Assembly (NCBI RefSeq): GCF_000150955.2
Contig: NC_011688.1
Location: 248,001 to 312,000, forward strand
Direction of reading: 5' to 3'
Length of the DNA: 64,000 nucleotides
From: Phaeodactylum tricornutum CCAP 1055/1
Taxonomy: Eukaryota; Bacillariophyta; Bacillariophyceae; Surirellales; Neidiaceae
Numbering within the stretch: position 1 is the stretch's first letter; each line of letters opens with the position of its first letter. Below are positions 51,001-62,600 of the stretch, one piece after another. A program made the translations under genes and the position numbers. Below the pieces are notes generated by a model, which saw nothing but the letters and a program-made list of their open reading frames with translations, was not told the DNA's origin and made no database searches.

Positions 51001-53223
51001 CTAGAAAATTGCCACAGCATCCGTGTCGTCGGCCTTTTTCTCTTCGTCACTCAATGTCAAAGATCCTTTCTGGTTGCATTTTGGATGAAACGGGGCGGTA
51101 TCGCAGGACTCTCCTTCGGCGAAACTTGAAGAAGTCAATACATGCAGAATAGCACGATCCACTAAGCGTTCGTCATCGCCATCGTCACTTTTATGGGGCA
51201 ACACGTCTTCGACGGCATCTTGCGTTTCCGTAATTTGCACCTGTAGTTTTTCCACTTTCTTGCTACCGCGTACAAGTTGACGGTCGTCGCAATCGTCGTC
51301 GTCGCTCGCACCATTCTCCAAAAGCAAATCCTGTTGCTGCGAAACAATTCCATCAATAACGCTCGCCACCTTGTATAGTTTTTTGGTCAGCTTTGCGATT
51401 GTCTTCCTAAGATCATTTCTTTCGGATTCCAAGCCTTTTACGCGCATCGTAAGGGAAGCTGTTGTCAAACTTGATTCAGAGTTCGGTGCGGAGAGAAGCG
51501 AAAGCAAGCTCGCTACTTGGTTTTCCAACGTTTCCTCCTCGGTAGGGCGTCCCTTCTTTGACTTTACCGAATTACCTGCGAGAGCGGCGATTTTGGCCCC
51601 AGCAAGCTGAGCCTCAAGTGCTTTGATGTACTCGTCTTTTCCCCGAGTGTGTGTTGCTCCTTCAATCATAGCCTCTTCCAGATTGGATTGAAGCTTATGG
51701 ATTTCCTCGTTCAGTCTATTTTCCGATTCTAGCTTGGCTTGTTTTGTAGCCTTTAGACTTCTATCCAGAGTGGCAATCTTTGTAGCTAGAAAGCGCTCCA
51801 TATGCCCGCGACTTTTTATTTGAGACTCAAGGGAAGTCACATGCTCCATTAAAACTTTGGATGTTTCGGCCTTATTTTCCAGTTCTGCTTTGAGCTCCTT
51901 CATGGTCTGCTGGAAAGTGCCCTCTTTTATTTGAATTTCTTTTCGAAGACTTTCCAACTCTAGCTCATGTTTCTTTCCATGGACCTCTATTGTTGTTTTT
52001 GTACTGGTGACTGCGGTCGAAGAATTCATTTTCCGAGCTTCCACTTGCACTCCGGTCCCCAGTGGCCTGGTGGCTTGTGTTGTGCTGTCGTCCGACTTTG
52101 CCAAGAAGATCATTCGATCCAGTTTAGTGATGCTGACGGGTGTAGTAGCGATTGTGAGAGTTGTCGGTAAGTCGTCTACTAGTATCGGGACTGACCTAGT
52201 AGTGTTCCCTTGTTCAGCAGTTGTTCCCTCAATTGAGGATTCGACGTCATTGTGATTCGTGCTCTCCAATGCGCAGAGAAATCCTTCCCTATTTGTTCCG
52301 TATGTAGTTTCCGCCAGTTGGACCGGGGTGCGGCCTTTTCGGTCCGCTACCGTTAAAGAATCAGGAAAAGCACTATATAGCATTCGTACAACGATCTCCG
52401 AGCTTCCCGCCTTGTACGACAAGTGGATAGGTAACATGCCCTGATCATCCGTTGCGCGAGCGCCATCTGGGTAGGCGTCTAACAAAGCTTGAATTATAAA
52501 CTCTGGTGCCTTGAAGACAAGTGCACCGTGAATGGGAAGCAGCCGCCACCGAAGCCTCCCATCTATTTCGCGGCGAGATATCCAAAAGCTGCTTTCCTCG
52601 GGGAATTCCCGGAGCTGCATCAAAACAAGATCCCAGTCCTTGCGCTGCAGAGCAGTATAAAGCTTGCCAGGATTCACATCAAAATCAAGTTCCACAAGAG
52701 ATTCAGAAGGGTCACGATGTACTGTTTTTGATAATTCCATCCCAACTTTTTCTCTTTTCGGAATGACGACATCCGCCGGAAGTGATTCTCCAGCTAGCTC
52801 TGTCTTTGTTTCAAAATGAGCATGTGAAGTGTGTTCAGATTCAATTATTGTGTCGTTGTTTGCTACAAATTCCGAAAGCCTTTTATCATTCAATTGAACA
52901 TCTTTGGAGACGACTGGATCGAGAAGTCTTTGCTGTTCGGATATACGACTACTTGTAATCATTTCAGAAAGAAATTCCGCTGAATCTTTCGGCTTCACCG
53001 TGCCTAGGAGAAGCTCTTCGTTTGAGAATGTTTCAGGTAGTGTATCTAACAAAGAGACCTCTATAGTTTTTGGTGGATCATCGCTAACATCAACTTTGGA
53101 GAAAATCTCTTCTTGAGCTATCGCGGCATTCAGCTCTTCGACGTTCTGAAGAATTTCCCTTTCACTCAGTTTGCCGCACTCGTCACCTGTGGACGTAGCA
53201 ACGCACATTCCGCATGATGGCAT
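51001..53223 (-). CDS. Ankyrin-repeat and coiled-coil protein
   Basis: 740 aa, no intron, from ATG 53223. Residues ~1-195 are charged. Residues ~195-320 hold about three ankyrin-like repeats of the stramenopile style: 'LYTALQRKDWDLVLMQLREF', 'LLPIHGALVFKAPEFIIQAL', 'GMLPIHLSYKAGSSEIVVRM' and 'GRTPVQLAETT'. Residues ~420-650 form long heptad-rich coiled coil ('HELELESLRKEIQIKEGTF' onward). The C-terminus is acidic. No signal peptide or TM. Such proteins are common in diatoms; function unknown, likely scaffold. Confidence 0.82.
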   Translation of the reverse strand: MPSCGMCVATSTGDECGKLSEREILQNVEELNAAIAQEEIFSKVDVSDDPPKTIEVSLLDTLPETFSNEELLLGTVKPKDSAEFLSEMITSSRISEQQRLLDPVVSKDVQLNDKRLSEFVANNDTIIESEHTSHAHFETKTELAGESLPADVVIPKREKVGMELSKTVHRDPSESLVELDFDVNPGKLYTALQRKDWDLVLMQLREFPEESSFWISRREIDGRLRWRLLPIHGALVFKAPEFIIQALLDAYPDGARATDDQGMLPIHLSYKAGSSEIVVRMLYSAFPDSLTVADRKGRTPVQLAETTYGTNREGFLCALESTNHNDVESSIEGTTAEQGNTTRSVPILVDDLPTTLTIATTPVSITKLDRMIFLAKSDDSTTQATRPLGTGVQVEARKMNSSTAVTSTKTTIEVHGKKHELELESLRKEIQIKEGTFQQTMKELKAELENKAETSKVLMEHVTSLESQIKSRGHMERFLATKIATLDRSLKATKQAKLESENRLNEEIHKLQSNLEEAMIEGATHTRGKDEYIKALEAQLAGAKIAALAGNSVKSKKGRPTEEETLENQVASLLSLLSAPNSESSLTTASLTMRVKGLESERNDLRKTIAKLTKKLYKVASVIDGIVSQQQDLLLENGASDDDDCDDRQLVRGSKKVEKLQVQITETQDAVEDVLPHKSDDGDDERLVDRAILHVLTSSSFAEGESCDTAPFHPKCNQKGSLTLSDEEKKADDTDAVAIF

Positions 53224-53731
53224 TCTTTGTCTTTATTGTAAGACAAACTTTCCCGTCTGGATCCGATACGTTGTTGACAGAGAAACGCCAATCCGCAGAT
53301 TTTTTGAAGAACAGAATTTTGCTAGCCAAGCAACTCTACTACCTACCTCCAAGGAGTTGTGAGCGAGATTCACTCGCTTTTGCTTCGCTGCTTTTCCATG
53401 TGTTGATAAGTAGTTACATGTGAATCATTGTAAAAATTGGAAGGTTATTTGCAATCAACATGCACATATTAAAATGTGTGTCTTTTCCTTTATGGCCATT
53501 TTATGTATTATATTTTAATATATAAAAAGTAGACGAAATTTACAGTTAGAGTAAACCAATTATCCATCTACAACGACAACGAAAATAAATGTGTTCAATA
53601 CTTCCACTTGGCTCCGTCCAAAGCAATATACCCGGCAGGCATAAAACATCAAATGATCTGTGACTAGTCACTCACTGCCTGACACCCCGCTATGAAAGAT
53701 TTTTTCTGTGCCACTTTCGACTTCCAATGAA
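53224..53731. other. Intergenic spacer, AT-rich
   Basis: About 510 bp with an AT-rich stretch near 53495-53530. No ORF of interest. Confidence 0.5.
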
Positions 53732-54749
53732 CTAGAATGGCCTGGGTCTCGTGCAGTTGATGACTTGATTGTAGTGCTCGCCCAGCGCGTAATATTTCAA
53801 GTGGTACGAAAGCCTAATTGGGTCAACATCAGAGCTTTGTTCCTCAATCACCAGGGGATGTGGCGAAGTAGAAGAAAAAATCCACACTGGGCGTTTTAAA
53901 GCCATAGAGATTGCTCGAAGTTCCAGGTGTCCACCCCAGTCAGCAGACGATCGAACGCGCTCCACGTAGGTCTGAAAGTCTGGTACCGTGTCTGTATATT
54001 CGCAAAACGGCGCAAAATCGTCCTCGTGAGCCTTTAACGTTTCCGAGCACATCTTTCCTGCAAAGGTTAAGAAAGAAGCACTTAGAGCTACAAGCTAACA
54101 AAAGATGTACCGGTAGACGTTCTTGAGGCTGTACTTACTGATCGTAAGGTAATCAGACTGGCATTGTGCCGCGACAGCTCGGTATAGGCAATGACCATCC
54201 GCTTTAACTTCCGCAATGATCATATTGAGGGGGGCTAACTGCTGCAAAATTATTTTGTTTTCGACCTCTCTTGGTAGGGGACCAGCGTTCGCCGTCTCCT
54301 TGGAGATTTCCTGTTCCCGCCGCAATTCCTTCTGGCGTTGTTTTTCCCTTTTGAGCCTTGCTTTTTCGACTTTCCTCTGTCTCTCTACTTCCTCCGTGTC
54401 GATTACAGGCTCGCAAGGCCCCTCTCCTCCCGTCTTTTCAATATTTGCAGCATAATCAGTGTTGATGAATTCTGGGGTTTCATCCGAAAGCTCCTTTCCG
54501 TGTCGTTCTTTCATGCACTTCAATTTCGACTCGTATTCTGCTTCCAAACTGCCATTCAAAAATAGATGAGACTTTGCATTTCCGGATTGATGGAATGCAG
54601 AATACTTCGTTGACTCACGTAGCAATCGCCGCTTTGGCCTTTTTTCCAGCCGTCGATTTCGTTTTTTTAGTTTCGGCTCGCTTCTCGCCTTCTAAAGCCT
54701 TGAGCTCCTTGCGGTGTCTGGCGTTCATTTCTTCATTTGTTTCCGACAT
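53732..54749 (-). CDS. OTU-domain deubiquitinase, OTUD6-like
   Basis: Three exons, 54749-54619, 54548-54139 and 54057-53732 (introns 70 and 81 nt, GT-AG, phases 2 and 1), give 288 aa. The N-terminus is a Lys/Glu-rich helix with 'NARHRKELKALEGEKRAETK', then after splicing 'IATLEAEYESKLKCMKERHG', the same charged N-terminal helix found in OTUD6A/B. The OTU domain has the catalytic Asp/Cys in 'VKADGHCLYRAVAAQC', 'RKMCSETLKAHEDDFAPF', 'WGGHLELRAISMALKRPVWI' and the catalytic His in 'YYALGEHYNQV'. It should cleave ubiquitin chains, in the cytosol. Exon 1 is short and easily missed by gene finders. Confidence 0.92.
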
Positions 54750-55278
54750 GATATCTATCACCCTCTCCTAAGTCAGCAATACTTACTTGTACTTCTTTTT
54801 TGCAGAGCAGGGGTCGGAAGGAAAGGAAAGCGGTGGAATTCGGTGGAATTCGTTGGTGTCGCTCTGACGACGAGCATCCCATTGTGGTCACCATCAATGG
54901 AACGTGGATTCCGACGGTCCTCAACAGACCCAACATCATCCATCGCTGCCTCGAGCCGGAAAAAGTCGGGACTGCACAGTTACGCGCACAGTCAATGAGT
55001 AAACTAACAGTAAGGACCGCAATTAGCCGGGAGTAGCGTCTGACAGACTACTCTAGAAAAACGTTGTCCATTTGTAACGGTCTCCGTTAATATGTGTCGT
55101 AGTATTTCGATTTGTTGTATAAGAAATAAATACTGTGACATAAGATCGAGGTGTTTCTTTGCTAACAGTAACCGTAATTGGAAGCGGCAATTCTGGTTTC
55201 CTCCTCGGGGCCGACCCAAACAATGGTCGAACGTAGTGACAGTTCGTTCTCTGCCTCTCGACCTGCATCCTGTCGACC
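54750..55278. promoter_or_regulatory. Divergent spacer between OTUD6-like and kinesin genes
   Basis: About 530 bp between divergent starts; it must hold both promoters. No ORF or named element seen. Confidence 0.45.
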
Positions 55279-58041
55279 ATGGAAAACGCCCTAGATAGTA
55301 GTATGGACAACTGGAATGGTCAAAACACCGCAACGGAAGCCGAAGTATCGTTCGCTGTGAACAATAACGAGGAAGGGGAAGAAGACCTGCACACAACCTT
55401 ATCGGTGACAATGGCTTTGCGAAAAAACTTGGAACTGGCCTTTGAAGAAGAAGCTATACACGCACCAACAGCCGCCAGCGCACAACAAAGCATCGGCCAA
55501 TATGAGCGAGCCTCGGTGGATCTTGCGTCTGCGGGGTATTCTAGACCTCCCTTGGCGCAACAATCCAACGGCAACACCCATACCCGGGTGTCAACGGGGG
55601 ATCGCAAGAAAGGCCTCCCCGTTTTCCTACGTATTCGGCCTTCGCACACCGACAGTACCGTAGAAGTTGTAAGCAATACGCAGGTACGGACCTATCCTCC
55701 GGCATCGTCACAAGCACTCAAGTCGTCCCGCGGACAGGAATCGTCCGAAGTTGTCAAGCAGTACGACTTTTCCAAGGTGTTGACGCAAGATGCTTCCCAG
55801 TTGGACGTTTATCAATCTACAGCGGCTCCAATGGTTCATGGACTGGTAGATCGGCAGCGAGGGATCGGTCGCTCGGGTCTGCTGTTTTCCTACGGTATTA
55901 CGAATGCGGGAAAGACCCATACCGTCCTAGGAAATATTTCCAAAAAGAAGGAAGCCTGGGGGCTGGTTCCTCGGGCCGTCTCCGATGCCTTGGATCGTCT
56001 ACCCCCGACTGCGCATCTGACAATGAGCTACTTTGAAATCTACAACGAGAACGTCTATGATCTTTTGCCGCAATCTCTACAAAACGAAAACGTTGCGAAA
56101 TTCGCCGATCCCCTCAAAGTGCGTGAATGGCACGGGCGTGCGGTAGTCTCGGGCTTGGCCAAGCACCGTCTACACTCGCTGCAACAAGGCCTCGACCTTA
56201 TCGTAATGGCCAAGCAACGTCGGCATACCGCCACCAACAACATCAATCGCGATAGCAGTCGATCCCACTGTGTTTGTCAACTTACAGTGGAAACACTTTC
56301 ATCCGTCGCCTCAATCCATGAAGGCGTCGCTATGGCCGACGATGACGTCTCCGTTGCGAGTGAATCCAATGCTTCGTATCAGCAAGCCAATCTCTGGATC
56401 GTAGACCTGGCCGGTAGCGAACGCTCGAAGCGTACTGGCGTTGGCCGAGTGCGCCAGGCGGAGGCCGGTAGTATCAATAAATCACTGATGACCCTCATGC
56501 GCTGCCTGACAGCTCTGCGAGAAACACAAGAGCATTCAATCACTATCGTACCATACCGCGACAGCAAGCTGACTCTGCTCTTTATGAACCACTTGACAAG
56601 TGATGCAGCGGCCAACACAGCTATGATTGTCAATATTCATCCAGGTAGTTCCGAATACGATGAGACCCAACATGTGTTGCAGTACGCGGCCGCGTCGCGC
56701 ACTATAACTGTAGCCAACTTGGAAACGGCAGTGCTTTCTAAAGCAAGAACCAATGTTCCGACCACAAGCGAGTATGGGTATGATGGCCGCAAAAAAGAGA
56801 ACAGCGTGGCACGGCGTGTCATGGCTGTAGTCAAGAAACTATCGCCAAAACGCGTTATGGCGGATCGCAAACGCAAACCTGTGGACAAAAAGAGTGCTCC
56901 GATCAAGTCGACCGGTGAAAACGGGGTGGATGGACATCCCGGGCCTGCTGCAAAAAAAGTACGTTCCCAGTCGTCTGCATCGGCTGTAGCCGACGGGCTT
57001 ACCTCTCATAAGGAGGCGCAGTCTCTCAAAATTCAGCTTTCGATTGCGCGTGCCGAAATTGAAGTTCTTACCGCCCAAAATCAAGAGTGGGAGCGCAAGG
57101 TGGACTCTGTTGAAACCGAGGTACGCGGCGAAGTTGCGGAAGAAATGGAAGAACACATGCAGTCAATGCGAGAGCAGTACGAGGAGACTATCGATGTTCT
57201 ACGAAGCAAAATGCGTTCTCAGACCACCACGTCGGCACAGAGCGCCAAGAAAATTCATCTCTCCAAAGCAACCGAAAAAATTGACGAACTCATGGAAAAG
57301 GTTGAGGAATGCGAGGAGGAAATGCAGCGAATGCACAGTGAACACACCAAGGAGCTACAGACCATTCGCGAGAAGTGCAAAGCAGATTTGACGATTAAGG
57401 AGACTGAGCTACAGGAGGCCTATGCACGAATAGCAACGCTGGAGCAGCAGGCCAACGACTCAAAAGATCTCATCCAAAAGTCTGCAACCCTCAGTGAAAT
57501 TGTCAAAGAGCTCCGGGGTAAGCTCGCTGAGAGTCATGCCCAGGTAGAGAAGCTTGAAAAAAGCAAACTTGAGTTGATCCAAGGTTACGAAAATTTACTC
57601 CGTGACGAAGATGAAGATGCAGAGGGCGATAGTCAAGGCGAAGATGATAGCGATGAAGGTGAAGACGAGAACGAGGGCCCTCATGGAGATGACGGCCATT
57701 GCTCGAAGGCCACCTGTACGAGGCGGCTTACGCGTCAAACAATGCGAGAATCTCCCGCTCCCCGACAGATGACCCAAAGTGGAAACACGCAAGACTCGAC
57801 CAGCTCAGAAGAGCCGCGCAACCCACTGTCTTCTCTCTCGGGAAATACTCGCTGTACAGCATCCACAAGTTCTTCCAGCGATGAAAGTTTTGGTCCTTCC
57901 AAATGGCTTCAACCAACCAAAAAAGCTGCTAAGTGCCCAAAGTCTGGTACATACCAACGTCCTCGTGGTCGCGCTCCAACGGGAGTTCAAGGTTGGGACG
58001 AACATAAAGGAGCGTGGCGTTTATCCTTCGTACCACATTGA
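55279..58041 (+). CDS. Kinesin motor protein, kinesin-6-like
   Basis: 920 aa, no intron. A motor domain fills residues ~115-490: 'GLPVFLRIRPSH', P-loop 'FSYGITNAGKTHTVLG', 'YFEIYNENVYDLL', switch I 'NRDSSRSHCVCQL', switch II 'LWIVDLAGSERSKRTG', 'INKSLMTLMRCLTALRE', and 'VPYRDSKLTLLFMNHL'. The P-loop word GxTNAGKT, instead of the usual GQTGSGKT, is like the kinesin-6 (KIF20/MKLP) group, which works in spindle midzone and cytokinesis. A basic linker, a long coiled coil (residues ~580-780) and an acidic stretch ('DEDEDAEGDSQGEDDSDEGE') follow. The final residues 'GRAPTGVQGWDEHKGAW' look like a conserved tail. Subfamily assignment is tentative. Confidence 0.93.
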   Translation: MENALDSSMDNWNGQNTATEAEVSFAVNNNEEGEEDLHTTLSVTMALRKNLELAFEEEAIHAPTAASAQQSIGQYERASVDLASAGYSRPPLAQQSNGNTHTRVSTGDRKKGLPVFLRIRPSHTDSTVEVVSNTQVRTYPPASSQALKSSRGQESSEVVKQYDFSKVLTQDASQLDVYQSTAAPMVHGLVDRQRGIGRSGLLFSYGITNAGKTHTVLGNISKKKEAWGLVPRAVSDALDRLPPTAHLTMSYFEIYNENVYDLLPQSLQNENVAKFADPLKVREWHGRAVVSGLAKHRLHSLQQGLDLIVMAKQRRHTATNNINRDSSRSHCVCQLTVETLSSVASIHEGVAMADDDVSVASESNASYQQANLWIVDLAGSERSKRTGVGRVRQAEAGSINKSLMTLMRCLTALRETQEHSITIVPYRDSKLTLLFMNHLTSDAAANTAMIVNIHPGSSEYDETQHVLQYAAASRTITVANLETAVLSKARTNVPTTSEYGYDGRKKENSVARRVMAVVKKLSPKRVMADRKRKPVDKKSAPIKSTGENGVDGHPGPAAKKVRSQSSASAVADGLTSHKEAQSLKIQLSIARAEIEVLTAQNQEWERKVDSVETEVRGEVAEEMEEHMQSMREQYEETIDVLRSKMRSQTTTSAQSAKKIHLSKATEKIDELMEKVEECEEEMQRMHSEHTKELQTIREKCKADLTIKETELQEAYARIATLEQQANDSKDLIQKSATLSEIVKELRGKLAESHAQVEKLEKSKLELIQGYENLLRDEDEDAEGDSQGEDDSDEGEDENEGPHGDDGHCSKATCTRRLTRQTMRESPAPRQMTQSGNTQDSTSSEEPRNPLSSLSGNTRCTASTSSSSDESFGPSKWLQPTKKAAKCPKSGTYQRPRGRAPTGVQGWDEHKGAWRLSFVPH

Positions 58042-59662
58042 CGTGCATAACATAGTTCTGCAGTCTCCAAACCTACCTCAGCACACCTCTCCTATGTATG
58101 AACAAAAGAAAATGAAATTGATTGGTAGGTATATCGTCATAAAATGTATCCCACTCACTGCCTTTACACGGGATCAAGCAAGGTAGAATTGAATTGATGA
58201 AGAAAAAGCTTAGCTCTTGGATAAATGGAATACAATGACAACAAAGCAGCCTTTCGAATTCGAGGTACGAATGATATAGTCTACAAGTTCATTGACTGTG
58301 AACCAGCCGCCAATTGAATTTTTCGCAGTAGGCGACAAACTCACATGTCGATAGAGCGATAATCCCGATCGCGAATCTTAGGCTACCCGAGCTTGACTGG
58401 AAGAGCGAAACTTGACTCACTGTCAAATGAAACATTGGAACCCTGACTTTCTGGAAGTCACTCTGTGAATCGTCATGCGGATATTCTCGATTTACAGTGT
58501 GTGTCACATAGACAACTCTGGCGATAATCTGCAACCAACGCAACATAACACGAATAGTTTTCGAAATTGAGCGGATCACGAATGTATATAACAATAATAA
58601 TATTTAGCCACTCTCTACATATGTAATATGTTATGAATAGTGCGCAAGCAAGCCCTGAAATTGAAACACGATTTCCAAGGCTTTCAGGGACGTCCGTTAG
58701 GGCAATAATAGAGTTCTCTCTGTTCGTTACTCGATGATGTAACGTTCCCAGGAGAGCTCCAGAAATGACGACCGAACTTGGCCTTGTGTTTTGCCTCGTT
58801 GTCGAGTATCGTCGCATACATTTGGGTTCCTCCTCGTTTGAGCTTTTCCTGTGGGCCGTGGGCAACGACTGGCGGAGGAGGAACCCAATGTGTCAAGCGC
58901 GGTTGCAGCTTTATCCTTCGACGTGAGAAGGTGACTCAGCCATGCGCCTTTCTGGCTGTGGAATCTGACGATCTCTTTGGTCGTTTTTTTCTGAGCTGGA
59001 TATGCCTCTACGATCAATTGGGGTGGATTTCAATGCCAAGGAAACGATATTCAAGTATTGCAATGGTCCAGGATGCAGTCTGGGAAACTGCGTCTTGGTG
59101 GACCATCTTGATGCCTGCGAATATCGGCATGAAAAGTATTCTTAAATGACTTTGGATGCGGAAACTTTGATAGTCTGAAGTAGTGTCAGCAGGGCTCTGT
59201 CGAGCATCAAAGTTGACACGCGTCTCAACGGATTGTTTTTCTACGTCAAAGTTGTCAATCGGGAGCTTGACAACTTTTATAGAGGGGACAACCTGAATGA
59301 GCGCTTGAATCGGATTCCGTGGCTCCATGACTCTTGGAAAACCTTCTCTTGCTTGACAACACACACACTACCACTCATCCCGCTCGTCTCTTGAGAAAAA
59401 GAGCCAATCGGCGGTGGGTGCGAGACATATACGTCTACCATACATGCTCGCTGCTGGGATCGCTACACGCGTATACCGCCGTAAAAACTTCTTTTTGCGG
59501 CAACACAAGAGTTGTCAAGAGGAGAATTTGTCTTTCATTGTAGTGGTAGCAGAATAAGACTAGGACTTGCTGAAAGTGCACAGCATAGTCTCTTTTTTGG
59601 AATTATGTAAAGGATGTACAGAAATTTCACAAATACTTAGGAGAGTTCCGCAAAGATCCACA
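58042..59662. other. Long intergenic region with inverted repeat
   Basis: 1.6 kb without a convincing gene. TGACTGTGA at 58293-58301 and TCACTGTCA at 58417-58425. A perfect 14-bp inverted repeat lies at 58822-58835 and 58875-58888. Minus-strand ORFs (58684-58896, 58727-59017, 59014-59364) overlap it but show no recognisable domain. Confidence 0.5.
58822..58888. repeat. 14-bp perfect inverted repeat, 39-nt loop
   Basis: TTGGGTTCCTCCTC at 58822-58835 is matched exactly by its reverse complement GAGGAGGAACCCAA at 58875-58888. As RNA this would form a stable GC-containing stem. No gene context explains it. Confidence 0.7.
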
Positions 59663-62600
59663 CTATGTTTCCTGTTTGCGTGAGGATTCTAGATCTTCGC
59701 CCAGTCGTCCACAGAGAGCCGTCTGGTCCGCAGGACCGAGTCCTAGAAATTCCAGTTCGACTAAAGCATTTCCTCGTGCGATTCTACCGTTTGAACCTCC
59801 AGATAACAGAAAGGCCTGAAACAGTTTGACACGGACAGTGAAGAGTACATGTCCTTGTTGAGACGACGCTTCGCACCGTTTTATAACGTCAAATGTCCGG
59901 GAGGCCTGCACCAGGCACTGAACAGTCGGTTCCTTTTTACCTGTCGGTGCATTGTTCATGAGCATATGCATCGAAGGACGACGCCGTATTTCTGGGTTGG
60001 CGTCATTGCCACCTTGGTATCTTGAAGACCGCAGCATGCCGACCGCGCCCCGAATACTGCCGCGAATTACCTTAATCCCGCCATCCTTAGCATTACGAAT
60101 CACCTTGATGCCGCCACCGGTAGCTTCCTTGATGACTCGGATACCTCCGCGAAGACTACCGTCCGGGATAGCTCCCTTAATGACACGTTCCGCTCCTTTA
60201 AGAATCGACTTGCTCCGTGGCCCAGCGAATACTGTGGCATCGGTGGGTGTGCAGCTATCAATTGCTGTCTGAATAGCATCTTTCCACTCTAAGCATCGGT
60301 CGTGTTCTTCAAAACCCAGCCACCGTCGCTCGTCGCCGATAGCGACACTCAACACAAAGGCCTGGTCATCATCAGACTCGACTTCTTGGACAGTGGTCAT
60401 GTTTTCTAAGATATACTGTCCTTGTAGACCATGAGGTCGCGGGAATTCGGCTTCGTAATAACTCAGAACAGATCCCGATAGGACTGCGAACCGTTTTCTC
60501 CATTTTGAACCAGATTTTCGGCCTTTGGTACGAAGCCAGCCTGAAATTTCGGTACTCAATTCTGGCAGTTCATCCCGTGCCAAATCTTCCCCGGCAAAAG
60601 ATATTTCAATCTGTACCGATTCTTCCTCGCGGGGTATATGTACCACCAAATCAGAATTGAGTAGATTATGTACCGAACAAAGATCATCTTGCCTCTCCTT
60701 GCTATTCAGGACGCTCATCAAGATATCGCGAGCAAATGACACTGCCTGGAGCTCGGAAATAAGAGTGCGTTCATCGCCGAGGGTAGTGTCGTTGGTGACA
60801 AATGCTTTGTCCACCTCCAGGATGCACCGAGTCAAGGCTCCCAGAGTACGCTGCGAGGCTGCAGAGCTTTGCTTTGCAATCGCAATTCCATTGATGGCGA
60901 AAGAAATATGAGACATGCTAATCCAGAATTCTCGAATAGAAGTCTTTAGACGGCGGTATGGCGCCTTGGGCAATTTGGACGCTTTTTCGATTTCGACGCG
61001 TGAACTGCTGCTTTCCTTTAATTGATCACGCACCCACACCAACGGTACCCGCAGAACCGGATTCACGTTCACGGCTTCTCTAACGGTGGCTACATAGGTA
61101 TCGTGATTGTCAATACTTTCGCATTTTCTGCGAAGGCTCGTGTACGTTTCGAGAGTTTTTTGATGTGGAGTTAGGTCTAGCTCGCGATGAAGATCATCTG
61201 TTTCTCCGATCACTGCTGCTTGAATAGCCTTCATCCACTCCTGCCGCTCTTCGGGAGAGTTCGCCATCCAAACGCGGCTTGGGTAACCCTGTACGGATAC
61301 TTCAAACACGTACCCCGATGCCTTACTCGACACTTTGCGGACCGCCGTGTCTGTTTGTCGCAAATGGATAATCTTCCGCCCACCCGACGCCCCCGAATCT
61401 TCGTAGTAGCAAAGATTTCCGCGTCTGAGTTCGACATATTTTACCTTCCAATTGGAACTTGGCCGAGATCTACGTCTACCAACTCCTAGAGTCCGTTTCT
61501 TTAGGGGTCCCTTTTTCCAAATGTTATCGGCAGTGTCAATTGACCCCTCCACACCAACCTGATCGCGTTCCGCCATAAGTTGCAATGCAGCTTGCAAGAG
61601 TAACCCATGCTCCGAGACAAATCTATCTGCCTCTGCCATGGAAATCTCTTTCTGCCGAGCAACAAGCACAGGATCCAGGTAATTTGGGCTTGAAGCAGTG
61701 AGTATAAATTGTTGCGGTAACGCTACCATTTCCGACCACACCGGAGGCCGTTGCATTCTACCAAATAGCCCCGTACCGACTGCATTTGAATCGTCTGACG
61801 ACGACTCGAATTCGTTAGCACCATAGGAATTTTCGTCAGAGGTTAACTCTTCATCACCCTCCAAGTCCGCATCGGCGGAGCGGGTATGCCCAATCTCACT
61901 GCTCGGGTAGTCGAAAGAAGCATTCCGTGATCCGCCCAGTCCACCGGAACCAAGATTGCGAAAGTAACGGAGCAGATGCCGGCTAGGCATAGATTCTCGA
62001 CGCGGCCGTCCCAATGAAGACGATCTTCGTCGGTATTGGTATGCTCTGTCGGCGGGAGAATTTGGAGCGGACGCAACCGGGGAAGGATTTACTCTCGTAC
62101 CTCGAGCATCCCCAGACGATACAGCAACTAGGCTACCACCACTGCGATGGTGCAGCGGTGGTTTGGGAATAACGGTCCGACTCTGATGAACACAACTGTC
62201 CTTCAGCTTTTTGTCGATGATGGAATTGTTCCTAGCTTCATCATCCTCGCCCTCATCGTCTGCATCGCTCTCGTGAGAAACAAACTCTTCAAAGTCCCGG
62301 TCCATTCTGAGCTCTGAAGCAGAATGGCGTTGAACCGGGACACTGCGGATTAGAGTATTTGAGGCTTCGTCCGTTTCTTCGTCATCGTCGTCATCTTCCA
62401 GAAATTCCCCCAATTCCTCGTCACTCAATACCATATCCTCGCTGTAACCCTCGTCGTAGAGCGGTGACGGCATATTCGAAGACGCCGTGTCATCGCGAAT
62501 TTGGCCCAAAACAGGCGTTGCATATCCAGAGAAATCTTCGATTGGCGCACTTTTTGTCTTGTGTGGAACGTTGTCCGAGGAAGAAGTAAACAAAGGGGGG

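Noticed and set aside
54800-55036. 78-aa plus ORF upstream of kinesin
   Set aside because: No motif, lies in a divergent promoter region between two well-supported genes.
59952-60272. 106-aa plus-strand ORF with Pro/Ile repeats
   Set aside because: Antisense of the 11-residue repeats of the PH-domain protein; its repetitiveness is a by-product.
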